From positions 62,001-126,000 of the forward strand of contig CAMHAM010000002.1 of NCBI GenBank assembly GCA_946183415.1: DNA of 64,000 nucleotides, in the 5' to 3' direction. This stretch comes from an uncultured Prevotella sp. Its GTDB lineage: Bacteria; Bacteroidota; Bacteroidia; Bacteroidales; Bacteroidaceae. Each line of letters opens with the position of its first letter. Positions within the stretch are counted from its first letter, which is position 1. The notes beneath the pieces were generated by a model. The model had not been told where the DNA came from, searched no databases, and saw only the letters and a list, made by a program, of their open reading frames with translations. A program made the position numbers and the translations under genes. This document shows positions 53,739 through 62,092 of this stretch, piece after piece.

Positions 53739-54989
53739 ATGAAAATTGAAGAAGTTCCTCAAGATCTCAAATATTGTAAGGATGCCATTGTTCGTGATCA
53801 GAATTATGCTGTTGACTGTGATGGTAAATATCATATGATTAAGAGCGATGGGTGGACTCCTAAAAATGACGCCCTTGATTATGCTCTTGAGGAGGATAAA
53901 GATAAGGAGGAGAGAAAATTAATGGTGATGAATGCCACCACAGACTTTCATGGCTTTGAATTACCCATTAATCATCAGCCTGCAGCTCATTGCGAAAATG
54001 GGGCTATATCAACATTGCTGAGTTATTATGGCATAGAATTTACAGAACCAATGGTGTTTGGATTAGCCAGTGGATTATTCTTTACTCATCTTCCTTTTAT
54101 CAAAATGTCTGGTATGCCAGTAACTGCTTTCAGAACATTTCCTGGCGTGTTATTTAAACGAATAACAAAATTGTTGGGTATTAAAACAGAAACCCATCGT
54201 TTCCTCAGTCAAGAAAATGCCATGAGAACTTTAGATAAAGTTTTATTAGAACAGAAAACGCCTGTGGGATGCGTTGTGGGAATGTATAATTTACCGTATT
54301 TGCCTATAGAATATCGCTCTCATTTCAATGGCCATAATATATGTATAACAGGAAAGGATGAGAACACGGGTGATTATTTAGTGTTGGATTCTAATGCGAC
54401 ACAAAAAGTAACATTGAGCCGTGATGATTTGATTAAGGTTCGCTTCGCTAAAGGTGGAACCTATCCATTAATGGGACAGATGTATTGGATTAAATCAGTG
54501 CCTGACAGATTGCCTGAGCTAACACCATTGATACTGAAATCTATAAACAAAACTTGTTGGTATATGGTCTCCCAGCCAGATTTTATTCCATATGCCGGGG
54601 CAAATGGAATACTTTATCTTTCTAGGAAAATACGAGTATGGGAAAAGAATATGGGTGCCCGACGTGCCAAACAGAACCTAGCTCAAGTTATTAGAATGCT
54701 TGAAGAAATTGGAACAGGTGGTGCTGGCTTTCGTTTTATTTATGGCGCATTTTTACAAGAAGCTGCTGAAAAGACTGGAATTGGGGTCTTCAATGATTTT
54801 TCTACGCGCATCACTGAAATAGGCGATATGTGGCGAGAATTTGCTTATAAAGCATCTAGAATTGTTAAACATAGGGTTGGTGAGAACTATACTTATGATG
54901 ATTTGGGGGATTTGTTACAAGTCATAGGAGAGAAAGAGAAGTTATTCTTTGTTGATTTGGACATAAAAACAAAAAGCTTGCAAAAATGA
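53739..54989 (+). CDS. BtrH-like acyltransferase (BtrH_N / DUF4872 type)
   Basis: A 416-aa protein from ATG 53739; a GTG two codons upstream is possible. The N-terminal half is C39-peptidase-like, with Cys85 in AAHCENGAISTLLSYYG and His199 in FNGHNICITG, the dyad expected of BtrH, which moves an acyl group from a carrier protein to an amine in butirosin biosynthesis. The C-terminal half (NLAQVIRMLEEIGTGGAGFR and later) fits the DUF4872 helical domain. In this operon it may transfer the polyene or resorcinol acyl chain to an acceptor. The link to product assembly is inference. Confidence 0.78.
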   Translation: MKIEEVPQDLKYCKDAIVRDQNYAVDCDGKYHMIKSDGWTPKNDALDYALEEDKDKEERKLMVMNATTDFHGFELPINHQPAAHCENGAISTLLSYYGIEFTEPMVFGLASGLFFTHLPFIKMSGMPVTAFRTFPGVLFKRITKLLGIKTETHRFLSQENAMRTLDKVLLEQKTPVGCVVGMYNLPYLPIEYRSHFNGHNICITGKDENTGDYLVLDSNATQKVTLSRDDLIKVRFAKGGTYPLMGQMYWIKSVPDRLPELTPLILKSINKTCWYMVSQPDFIPYAGANGILYLSRKIRVWEKNMGARRAKQNLAQVIRMLEEIGTGGAGFRFIYGAFLQEAAEKTGIGVFNDFSTRITEIGDMWREFAYKASRIVKHRVGENYTYDDLGDLLQVIGEKEKLFFVDLDIKTKSLQK

Positions 54990-55792
54990 AGTATATTTTA
55001 ATTTTAATTTATAGTTTCTTTTTTTATCCAATAGCGACTTATGCCATAAAATTGACGGCCTATATCCCAAAAGACAATCCGCTAGGAATTAGTGTAATAA
55101 TTTGCCCTGGCGGAAGTTATTTCTGGTTGAGTAAAGATGTCGAAGGTCGCCAAGTGGCTCAGTGGCTTAACGACAATGGTATAGCTGCGTTCGTATTGGA
55201 ATATAGTCATGGAGGGTGGGCTTCTTTTACTTCTCATATTCATCTGAAGAGTAGAATGTACCCTGCTGGGTTTAATGATCTTTGTGCTGCTATAGATAGT
55301 GTGCGTTCTCATGCAGATGATTATGGCATTAAGGAGGATCTTATTGGCTGTATGGGCTTCTCTGCAGGAGGCCATCTGGTAATGAATGTAGCAGAGTATA
55401 TGGCAGGCAAGAGACCTGGTCTCTTATTTGTTGCTCCAATTTATCCTGTTGTGAGCATGACGCATGAATGTACCCATAAGCGTTCACGAAGAGGTCTATT
55501 AGGCGAATTTCCCTCTATTAAAATGATGGAGTTATTGTCAGTTGAAAATCATGTCACGAAAGATTGCCCTCCTGTTTTCCTGGTAAATTGTGACGACGAC
55601 CCAATAGTTCATCCACATAATGCAGAGCTTTTAGATTCTGCTTTAACGGTGAAACAAGTTCCACATCAATATGAACATTACAAAACTGGTGGCCATGGTT
55701 TCGGAGTGTCTGAAGAAAAAACAAGCCCAGAAGCGATTAAGTGGAAAACCCGATTCCTTGAATGGTTAGAGGGGCTGGTAAAGAATAGATAA
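54986..55792 (+). CDS. Secreted alpha/beta hydrolase (acetyl-esterase-like)
   Basis: A 268-aa protein with a signal peptide ending ATYAIK. It has the oxyanion segment CPGGSYFWL, the nucleophile elbow GFSAGGH (Ser126), acid DDDPIVHP and His in GGHGFG. It resembles BD-FAE/acetyl-xylan-esterase-type hydrolases. In this context it may trim or hydrolyse an ester of the polyene lipid in the periplasm. It overlaps the upstream gene by ATGA, and its last base is the first base of the MMPL start codon. Confidence 0.87.
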   Translation: MKYILILIYSFFFYPIATYAIKLTAYIPKDNPLGISVIICPGGSYFWLSKDVEGRQVAQWLNDNGIAAFVLEYSHGGWASFTSHIHLKSRMYPAGFNDLCAAIDSVRSHADDYGIKEDLIGCMGFSAGGHLVMNVAEYMAGKRPGLLFVAPIYPVVSMTHECTHKRSRRGLLGEFPSIKMMELLSVENHVTKDCPPVFLVNCDDDPIVHPHNAELLDSALTVKQVPHQYEHYKTGGHGFGVSEEKTSPEAIKWKTRFLEWLEGLVKNR

Positions 55793-58700
55793 TGATGGTT
55801 AAATTCTTCTTGCATATTTTTGATTTCTTTCTGAATAGGAAATCGCTTTGCTTTGCGATACTAGCTTGTGTTATTATTGCATTGTTGGCTATGACGGCAT
55901 CTCTAAGGTATAATGAAAATATTTTTGATTTCCTTCCTGTAAGTGGAAATGAACAGAAAGCAATTTCTTTATATCAGGACATTTCTGGAGGTCAAAGAAT
56001 TGTTGCAATGTTCAAATTGAAAGAAGGTAACGAGGATAATGAAGACCGCCTGACTGAAGCTGTTGATACTTTTTCAAGATTAATGCAACCTGTTTATGAG
56101 AATGGGCAAATAAGTGAAATCACTACTCAAATTGATCTTGAGAAGATTTCGGGCGTTACTGATTTTGTGTATCATAACATACCGTTAATGTTGTGTGATT
56201 CTGATTATGTTCGAATGGAGCGCATATTATCAACACCAGAAAGAATCAAGGAACAGTTAGCGTACGATGTTCAAATGATAATGATGCCTGCGCCAGGCCT
56301 ATTCTCATCAAATATCAGTAAAGACCCTCTTGGGCTTTTCAGTCCTGTAATGGATAGGTTACAACTTCGCCAATCTTCAGTTCCAATAGAAATCGATAAT
56401 GGATATATTTTTACCTCTGGGAAAGAGTATGCTATAGCTATGATGACCTCTCCCTATGGGGCGATGGAATCTGCAAATAATAGTAATCTTGTAAACTGTA
56501 TTGATAGTGTCGCTCATCAGACGATGCAGATAATGTCTGATGTTGAAGTGGCGATTACTGGCGCACCTGTAATTGCTGTAGGTAATGCTCATCAGATAAA
56601 ACAAGATAGTCAGAGGGCAATATCTATATCTGTTACTCTTATTCTTTTGTTATTGGTGTATTCGTTCCGGAAAATCAAGAATTTGTTGCTGATAGGAGTA
56701 GCCATCGTGTTTGGATGGCTGTTTGCTATGGGTTTTATAGCAGTCTTACGAAGTGATGTTTCTTTGATCGTCCTAGGTATTGGATCAATAATAATTGGAA
56801 TTGCAGTTAATTATCCACTTCATTTTATAGCCCATACAGATCATGGTGGAACGATCCGTGAAGTGCTAAAGGAAATGATATCTCCACTATTAATAGGTAA
56901 TATCACAACAGTCGGAGCTTTTGCAAGTTTGATTCCCCTTGATGCTCCAGCTTTGCGCGATCTAGGGCTTTTTGCCGCGTTTATGCTCGTAGGTACAATA
57001 TTATTTGTATTGATTTTTATACCACATCTTGTAAAAAAGAGCCTGAAAGAGACTGAAGAACATCTTACGTTCGGAAAAATCTCTTCAATGTCACCTGATC
57101 GCTATCGATGGTTATTTTGGGTTATTATAATTTTAACTGTAATATTTGGATATTACAGTCTCGGCATAACATTTGATACCAATATGCATAACATAAACTA
57201 CATGACGGATAGTCAGAAAAAGCTATTGTCTGGCATGCAAGCTTCAGCAGGCTTGAATGACTCTGTTAATGTTTATGTCGTATCAGAAGGGGAAGATTGG
57301 AATACCGCACTTCAGGGACGACAATATATTGCCCCATTACTTGATTCTCTTAAAAAATCAAATCTTTTAAATAGTTATTCAGATGTAACGTCATATATTT
57401 GTTCTGAAGAAGAACAACAGAAGAGAATTGACAAGTGGATTGGTTTTTGGCAGAAATATCGAACGACGGTAAGGTCTGAAATTGAAAAGAACGCTCCTCT
57501 TTTTGGCTTCAATGCGGACGCTTTTGAAGGCTTTGATTCGATTATTGAGGAAAAATATTCTGTCCATAATTACGATTATTTCGAGCCTATACGATCTGTT
57601 TTAATGAATAATTCTTTTAGTATCAGCAACGGGAAATGCTCTGTTATTGACGTAGTTGATGCAAGGGGTAAGAATATGGAGCAACTTGAAACGATTCTGA
57701 ATAAGAAACTTGGATCGATAGGGTATTCTTTCGATTTCATGAGAATGAATAGCGCTGTGGCAAGTTCTTTGTCAAATGATTTTAATTATATAGGTTTCGC
57801 TTGTGGATTTATTGTTTTCATATTTCTTTGGATCTCATTTGGAAGGTTGGAATTGAGTTTATTGGCATTCCTTCCTATGGCTTTGGGTTGGATATGGATT
57901 CTTGGCATCATGAATATGTTAGGAATGAGGTTTAATATTGTAAACGTCATTCTTGCAACATTTATTTTTGGACAGGGTGATGATTATACTATATTTATAA
58001 CCGATGGGCTTATCAATGAATTTACTTATAAAAAAAAGATACTACCTTCGTATAAAAATAGTATTATTATTTCTGCCCTCATTATGTTTATAGGAATGGG
58101 CTCGCTTATTATTGCCAAACATCCGGCTCTTCATTCTTTGGCAGAAGTTACAATAGTGGGTATGTTTACTGTAGTACTGATGGCATGGGTTGTACCTCCA
58201 TTAGTATTTGGGTGGTTGGTTAAAACTGATAATAAAATCCGTAGATCCCCTGTCACGATTGAACAAATTATCCGATCATTATATTGCTCTTTTGTTTACA
58301 TTATTGAGTTAATTTATGGGAGTATTCTGGGCCTATTTATCTCTGTTATTCCCGACAGGAGTGGTAAAATAAGTGAATGGTTCCATCGTCTTATTCATAA
58401 GACTATGAGAGCTGATGCGAATTGTATCTGGGGGGTTAATTTTAATATTCACAATAAATATGGGGAAGATTTCAGTAGGGGAAGTATTGTGATTTGTAAC
58501 CACCAATCCATGCTTGATCCTATATTTGTTTTATCATTGAGCCCCAAGATATTAGTAGTTGCAGGTAGTCATGTGTGGAAAAATCCATTAGTTAATACGA
58601 TGTTTAGAGTCTCTCGTTTTTTTAATGCAGGGCAAGAAGTTGATGCTTTAAAAGAGAAAATGAGAAAAGCTGTCAATGATGGATATAGTGTTTTGTTTTT

Positions 58701-59358
58701 CCCAGAAGGCGCAAGGGGCGAAGAATCATTAAAACAATTTAAACAAGGTGCTTTTTATGCGGCTGGCGAAATTGGTGCTGATATATTACCGATCTATCTT
58801 CATGGCACTAATCATGTAATGCCAAAAGGCAGTGGGTTTGCTTCTCGTGGCCAAGTTGACCTTGAGATTGGTAAACGTATACCATCAAGTGAACTACATA
58901 AATATGGCCAAACATATACTAAAATAGCACGAGTTTTTCAGAAAGATTATCTAACTCAATTAAGGCGAATGAAATATAACATTGAAACAACGCATTATTA
59001 TCATAACTATATTATAGATAAGTATACATACAAAGGAATCGGTGTTGAAAGAGAAACGAGAAAAATTCTAAAAAAATACGATGACTTCAGTTACTGGATA
59101 GATAATTACCATCTTCCTGATGGCCAAAAACATGAAATATGTATAATTCATGCAGGGCGAGGCCAGTTTTCATTACTGTTTGCTCTTGTCCATCCCGAAT
59201 TAGATGTATACTCATATGCAGACTCTAACGATGATTATGATATAGCTAAGGCTTGCGAACCCATGCCTGATAACCTGCATATTCGTATGGCAAATAAACA
59301 AAATGATGATATAGATAACCCTTATACGATTGATTTGTCAAACATATTAGATATTTAA
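55792..59358 (+). CDS. MMPL/RND exporter fused to PlsC acyltransferase and a C-terminal domain
   Basis: A 1188-aa fusion. Residues 1 to ~820 are an RND/MMPL-type lipid exporter: two blocks of helices, each with a periplasmic domain; GDDYTIFITDG in the second block is typical. Residues ~880-1075 are a PlsC acyltransferase with VICNHQSMLDP (His904, Asp909) and FFPEGARG (Phe970). The last ~100 residues (HEICIIHAGRGQFSLLFALV, then VYSYADSNDDY) look like a small Rossmann-type domain, perhaps a degenerate methyltransferase. The exporter part would move the acylated polyene across the inner membrane. Coupling of synthesis and export in one chain is inference. Confidence 0.87.
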   Translation: MMVKFFLHIFDFFLNRKSLCFAILACVIIALLAMTASLRYNENIFDFLPVSGNEQKAISLYQDISGGQRIVAMFKLKEGNEDNEDRLTEAVDTFSRLMQPVYENGQISEITTQIDLEKISGVTDFVYHNIPLMLCDSDYVRMERILSTPERIKEQLAYDVQMIMMPAPGLFSSNISKDPLGLFSPVMDRLQLRQSSVPIEIDNGYIFTSGKEYAIAMMTSPYGAMESANNSNLVNCIDSVAHQTMQIMSDVEVAITGAPVIAVGNAHQIKQDSQRAISISVTLILLLLVYSFRKIKNLLLIGVAIVFGWLFAMGFIAVLRSDVSLIVLGIGSIIIGIAVNYPLHFIAHTDHGGTIREVLKEMISPLLIGNITTVGAFASLIPLDAPALRDLGLFAAFMLVGTILFVLIFIPHLVKKSLKETEEHLTFGKISSMSPDRYRWLFWVIIILTVIFGYYSLGITFDTNMHNINYMTDSQKKLLSGMQASAGLNDSVNVYVVSEGEDWNTALQGRQYIAPLLDSLKKSNLLNSYSDVTSYICSEEEQQKRIDKWIGFWQKYRTTVRSEIEKNAPLFGFNADAFEGFDSIIEEKYSVHNYDYFEPIRSVLMNNSFSISNGKCSVIDVVDARGKNMEQLETILNKKLGSIGYSFDFMRMNSAVASSLSNDFNYIGFACGFIVFIFLWISFGRLELSLLAFLPMALGWIWILGIMNMLGMRFNIVNVILATFIFGQGDDYTIFITDGLINEFTYKKKILPSYKNSIIISALIMFIGMGSLIIAKHPALHSLAEVTIVGMFTVVLMAWVVPPLVFGWLVKTDNKIRRSPVTIEQIIRSLYCSFVYIIELIYGSILGLFISVIPDRSGKISEWFHRLIHKTMRADANCIWGVNFNIHNKYGEDFSRGSIVICNHQSMLDPIFVLSLSPKILVVAGSHVWKNPLVNTMFRVSRFFNAGQEVDALKEKMRKAVNDGYSVLFFPEGARGEESLKQFKQGAFYAAGEIGADILPIYLHGTNHVMPKGSGFASRGQVDLEIGKRIPSSELHKYGQTYTKIARVFQKDYLTQLRRMKYNIETTHYYHNYIIDKYTYKGIGVERETRKILKKYDDFSYWIDNYHLPDGQKHEICIIHAGRGQFSLLFALVHPELDVYSYADSNDDYDIAKACEPMPDNLHIRMANKQNDDIDNPYTIDLSNILDI

Positions 59359-59361
59359 GTT

Positions 59362-60489
59362 ATGATAGAAGACTTCGATGACATCCGGCCATATAGAGAT
59401 AATGAAATACCTGATGCTATGCAGCGCATATCAGATAGTCCTGTATTGCCATTACTAGCTTCTTATGTATGTCCTGAGCTATCCTTGGATTATGTAAAAG
59501 AAATGATTCGGGGCTTTAGAACTGTAAGGGACTTTCAATATGGCATTATGCATAAAGTTAATGACCAAATCATTAATAATAGTATATCAAAATTCACATT
59601 CGAAGGCGCTGAGAAACTTCAAAAGCATACACCTTATTTGTTTGTTAGTAATCATCGCGATATTATGCTCGATGCTTCATTATTGCAAAATGCCTTAGTT
59701 GATTCTGGTTTGGATACTACACATATTACTTTCGGGGCTAATCTTATGATGAATCCCCTCGTGGTTGATATTGGTAAGTCCAATAAGATGTTCCGAGTAG
59801 AGCGCCCTGGTGGCGGGATAAAGGATTTCTATAAAAGCTCTTTGCATTTATCTAATTATATTCGCTACGTCATAAGAGAAGAGTCTGAGTCTGTCTGGAT
59901 TGCGCAAAGAAATGGTAGAACGAAGGACGGCAACGATCAGACAGACCAAGGTATCATTAAGATGTTTTGTATGAGTAAGCCTGATAATAAAATAGAGGCT
60001 CTAAGTGAACTGAATATTGTGCCTATATCTGTATCATACGAGTGGGAGTCATGTGATATTTTAAAAGCACTAGAACTTTATGCGAGCCAAAATGTAAAAT
60101 ACATAAAGAAACCAGGTGAAGACTTAAATAGTATTCTCACCGGTATTCTTCAGCCCAAGGGGCGTGTCCATTTTCAAGTTTGTGATGTAATTACCGAAAA
60201 AGACCTTGTAGAATATAATAATTGTACTAATAATGAATATCACAAACAAGTTGCCCAATTGATAGATAAAAGGATCCTCAGTGCTTATAAGCTTTGGCCA
60301 AATAATTACATAGCTCATGATATGTTATATGGCCAACGGAAGTTTGTTAGCAAGTATACTTGTGATGAAGAAGAAGCTTTTAAGGCTCATCTTTCTAAAT
60401 TGGATCAATATGATAGCGATTTGGATGTGTTGAAAGATATTTTTCTGGGTATATATGCAACCCCGGTTTCTAATAAACTAAGCCTATAG
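59362..60489 (+). CDS. Glycerol-phosphate/lipid acyltransferase
   Basis: A 375-aa cytosolic-face acyltransferase with HX4D in FVSNHRDIMLDASLL and IAQRNGRTKDG in the position of the phosphate-binding motif. The long C-terminal helical part (IAHDMLYGQRKFVS) is like the PlsB-related 1-acyl-glycerol-phosphate acyltransferase group found in Bacteroidetes polyene clusters. It is the last gene of the operon, three bases after the MMPL fusion, and precedes a strong terminator. Confidence 0.82.
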   Translation: MIEDFDDIRPYRDNEIPDAMQRISDSPVLPLLASYVCPELSLDYVKEMIRGFRTVRDFQYGIMHKVNDQIINNSISKFTFEGAEKLQKHTPYLFVSNHRDIMLDASLLQNALVDSGLDTTHITFGANLMMNPLVVDIGKSNKMFRVERPGGGIKDFYKSSLHLSNYIRYVIREESESVWIAQRNGRTKDGNDQTDQGIIKMFCMSKPDNKIEALSELNIVPISVSYEWESCDILKALELYASQNVKYIKKPGEDLNSILTGILQPKGRVHFQVCDVITEKDLVEYNNCTNNEYHKQVAQLIDKRILSAYKLWPNNYIAHDMLYGQRKFVSKYTCDEEEAFKAHLSKLDQYDSDLDVLKDIFLGIYATPVSNKLSL

Positions 60490-60505
60490 AGGAATTAAAT
60501 CAAGG

Positions 60506-60540
60506 AAAAATGAGCTGTGCCCATTGCACAGCTCATTTTT
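60506..60540 (+). terminator. Strong terminator at the end of the polyene operon
   Basis: A 15-bp perfect stem (60506-60520 with 60526-60540), a 5-nt loop and T run. The A run on the left allows use from the other side too. It marks the 3' end of a transcript that starts near 34820. Confidence 0.92.
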
Positions 60541-60620
60541 GTTGTCGTACATAATTCGCGATTCTATTCCTATCGATTATTGCCCCCTTCGGTTGTCCCT
60601 CTATTTTTCACTTTTCATTC

Positions 60621-60725
60621 CTAGTTGAGCCCCATGCAGGACGTTGCGCCGAGGGCGGTGAGGATGGCAGACGCTACTGATGCGATGATCTGCACAACCC
60701 ATTTGATAGTTTCTTTCTTAGTCAT
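60621..60725 (-). CDS. 'Smalltalk' small membrane protein
   Basis: A 34-aa protein, too short for usual gene callers. It starts MTKKETIKWVVQII, continues with a hydrophobic Ala/Leu-rich helix and a TSCM ending, and stops at TAG 60621-60623. Proteins named smalltalk in Bacteroidales have this start and the TALGxTSCM end, and sit downstream of an HU-family gene, as here (HU ends at 60912 on the same strand). Its role is unknown; the TSC ending may be a lipid-like or membrane anchor. Between the polyene terminator and this gene (60541-60620) I see nothing. Confidence 0.85.
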   Translation of the reverse strand: MTKKETIKWVVQIIASVASAILTALGATSCMGLN

Positions 60726-60790
60726 ACGCTTTTTAAGATTTTAATGGTTTAAAATAAGAATCGTTCCTCCTTTCTCGTTCCTCGTTCCTC

Positions 60791-60902
60791 GATTTAGGCG
60801 CAGCTCCTCGGGTCTGGCGCCAAAGTGGAAGGCGCAGCCCCCGGGTCTGGCGCCAAAGTACAGTCGCGAGCGACTTTACTTTGGGGCCTGACCCCAGAGT
60901 GC
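60791..60902. repeat. Dispersed palindromic repeat, copy 2 (inverted relative to copy 3)
   Basis: Contains GGCGCCAAAGTACAGTCGC (60849-60867) and its imperfect reverse complement up to 60888, followed by CTGACCCCAGAG, plus GCGCAG/GGGTCTGGCGCC units on the left. It reads as the reverse complement of copy 3 at 62865-62960. It lies between the smalltalk and HU genes. Confidence 0.82.
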
Positions 60903-60911
60903 ACCCCTCGA

Positions 60912-61487
60912 TTAAGGATTGGTCGGAGCTTCGTCGTCGTCGTTAGTAGGCCCGTCGCCCGAGTCATTGCCACCCTGAGAATTACCACCCGAGGTAGCCC
61001 CACCACCGATGGCCTCGGCCTTGGCAGCTGCGATCTCGGCAGCAGCCTTGTCAGTCCAGCTCAGCTTGGCCACCTTGTTCAGCTCCTCACGAGTGTACTC
61101 GCCAGTAGCCTGTGCCAGGAGCTTCAGGCTCTGCACGGCAGCACCCGTCTTGTCGGTCTTGCTGATTGTGCCGATGCTGGCAGAGATGGTCTTGTCCGTC
61201 TCAGGATCGTACAGCTTGGAGCAGCCATTGCCGATCACGCTCACCTTGAAGATAGCCAGGTCGTCGACCTTCACGGTGTTGCCCATCAGGGTCTGCTCAC
61301 GGGTACACTTCACGAAGTCACGCAGGATACCCTCGATGGTACCTTCCGAGAACGGCGTGTTGTGCTCAGCCATGTGCTTGGCCATCTCGTGGATGTTGAG
61401 CGTCTGCTTGTAGCTCACGCGAGGGTAGTACTTGCCATAAGCAGCAGACCCCTCAATCATGTTTTTTGAAAGATAAAGTTCAATCAT
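60912..61487 (-). CDS. HU-family DNA-binding protein with low-complexity tail
   Basis: A 191-aa protein. The N-terminal ~125 residues form the long HU domain (viral/HU-HIG type) common in Bacteroidales: GKYYPRVSYKQTLNIHEMAK, TPFSEGTIEGILRDFV, TLMGNTVKVDDLAIFKVSV. The segment QSLKLLAQATGEYTREELNKV follows. The tail from about residue 155 is Gly/Ser/Asn/Asp-rich and poorly ordered (GGNSQGGNDSGDGPTNDD). It is divergent from the DUF4248 gene across a region with phased TTGCAA repeats, which may be its own binding sites. ATG 61460 is an alternative start. Confidence 0.88.
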   Translation of the reverse strand: MIELYLSKNMIEGSAAYGKYYPRVSYKQTLNIHEMAKHMAEHNTPFSEGTIEGILRDFVKCTREQTLMGNTVKVDDLAIFKVSVIGNGCSKLYDPETDKTISASIGTISKTDKTGAAVQSLKLLAQATGEYTREELNKVAKLSWTDKAAAEIAAAKAEAIGGGATSGGNSQGGNDSGDGPTNDDDEAPTNP

Positions 61488-61573
61488 GTTTGTAAAATTT
61501 TAATGGTTTGTAATTTTAGTGGTTTATAATTTTGTTAGTTTGTTACTTTGTCTTTTGGATCCTTTTGACACTG

Positions 61574-61581
61574 CAAAGGTA
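61574..61581 (-). promoter_or_regulatory. Probable -7 box for the HU gene
   Basis: Minus-strand TACCTTTG, 86 nt before the HU start, leaving a long AT-rich leader (61488-61573) in which TAATGGTTTGTAATTTTAG-type motifs repeat. Confidence 0.55.
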
Positions 61582-61599
61582 CGAAATTTATTTTCGGCT

Positions 61600-61635
61600 T
61601 TGCCAGTTCTTGCAAGTTATTGCAAATTGTTGCAA
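61600..61635. repeat. Four hexamers TTGC(C/A)A at an exact 10-bp period
   Basis: TTGCCA at 61600, then TTGCAA at 61610, 61620 and 61630. One copy per helical turn puts all sites on one face of the DNA. The array lies between the divergent HU and DUF4248 promoters. It is a candidate operator for a multimeric regulator or for HU itself. Confidence 0.7.
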
Positions 61636-61676
61636 TATTTAGTGTAATTTTCTTCGTTTTTCTCGATTATTTTTTG

Positions 61677-61684
61677 TACCTTTG
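61677..61684 (+). promoter_or_regulatory. Probable -7 box for the DUF4248 gene
   Basis: TACCTTTG matches TAnnTTTG, 59 nt before ATG 61744. The -33 element is weak. Confidence 0.55.
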
Positions 61685-61743
61685 CAGATGCTTTTGAGAA
61701 AAGCATGCGAGCCTGGAACATATTAATTAAAAACAATCATATA

Positions 61744-61944
61744 ATGGAAAAACTTACAAGAACATTCGGGCGCTCAGAGCTTGCCCAGCAGTACTTCCCC
61801 CAGCTGTCAGCCATGTCTGCCTGGAGGAAATTCAAGGAGTGGTTGGAGTACAATCCCCAGCTGCGCCATCTTCTTGACCTCACGCGTCGCACGTTCACGC
61901 CCGCAGAGGTGCAGCTGATCTACACACAATTGGGCGAGCCGTAA
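61744..61944 (+). CDS. DUF4248-family small protein
   Basis: A 66-aa protein starting MEKLTRTFGRSELAQQYFPQ at ATG 61744; the open frame upstream lacks this pattern. The F/YGRSELAxxYFP start, a Trp-rich helix and a TFTPAEVQLIYxxLG end are typical of DUF4248 proteins as I recall them. These small proteins look like helical DNA-binding or scaffold proteins and often sit next to HU, smalltalk and replication genes in Bacteroidales. Function unknown. Confidence 0.78.
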   Translation: MEKLTRTFGRSELAQQYFPQLSAMSAWRKFKEWLEYNPQLRHLLDLTRRTFTPAEVQLIYTQLGEP

Positions 61945-61986
61945 CGAACCCAATTCTCAGAAAATTAAGAGAATCTTATTTTTCAG

Positions 61987-62028
61987 TAAGCGTTGTTTGT
62001 CTGCCGATAAACAACGCTTATTCTTATT
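61987..62028 (+). terminator. Terminator after the DUF4248 gene
   Basis: A 12-bp perfect stem (61987-61998 with 62009-62020), a 10-nt loop and a T-rich tail. Confidence 0.8.
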
Positions 62029-62092
62029 ACAGTCAGATATACTGATTATCAGTAGTTTACGATACGAAATCTCGCGAAAAAGACAAAGAATT

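Noticed and set aside
60825..61469. 214-codon plus-strand frame opposite the HU gene
   Set aside because: The HU domain on the minus strand is clear, and the plus-strand frame starts in a repeat.
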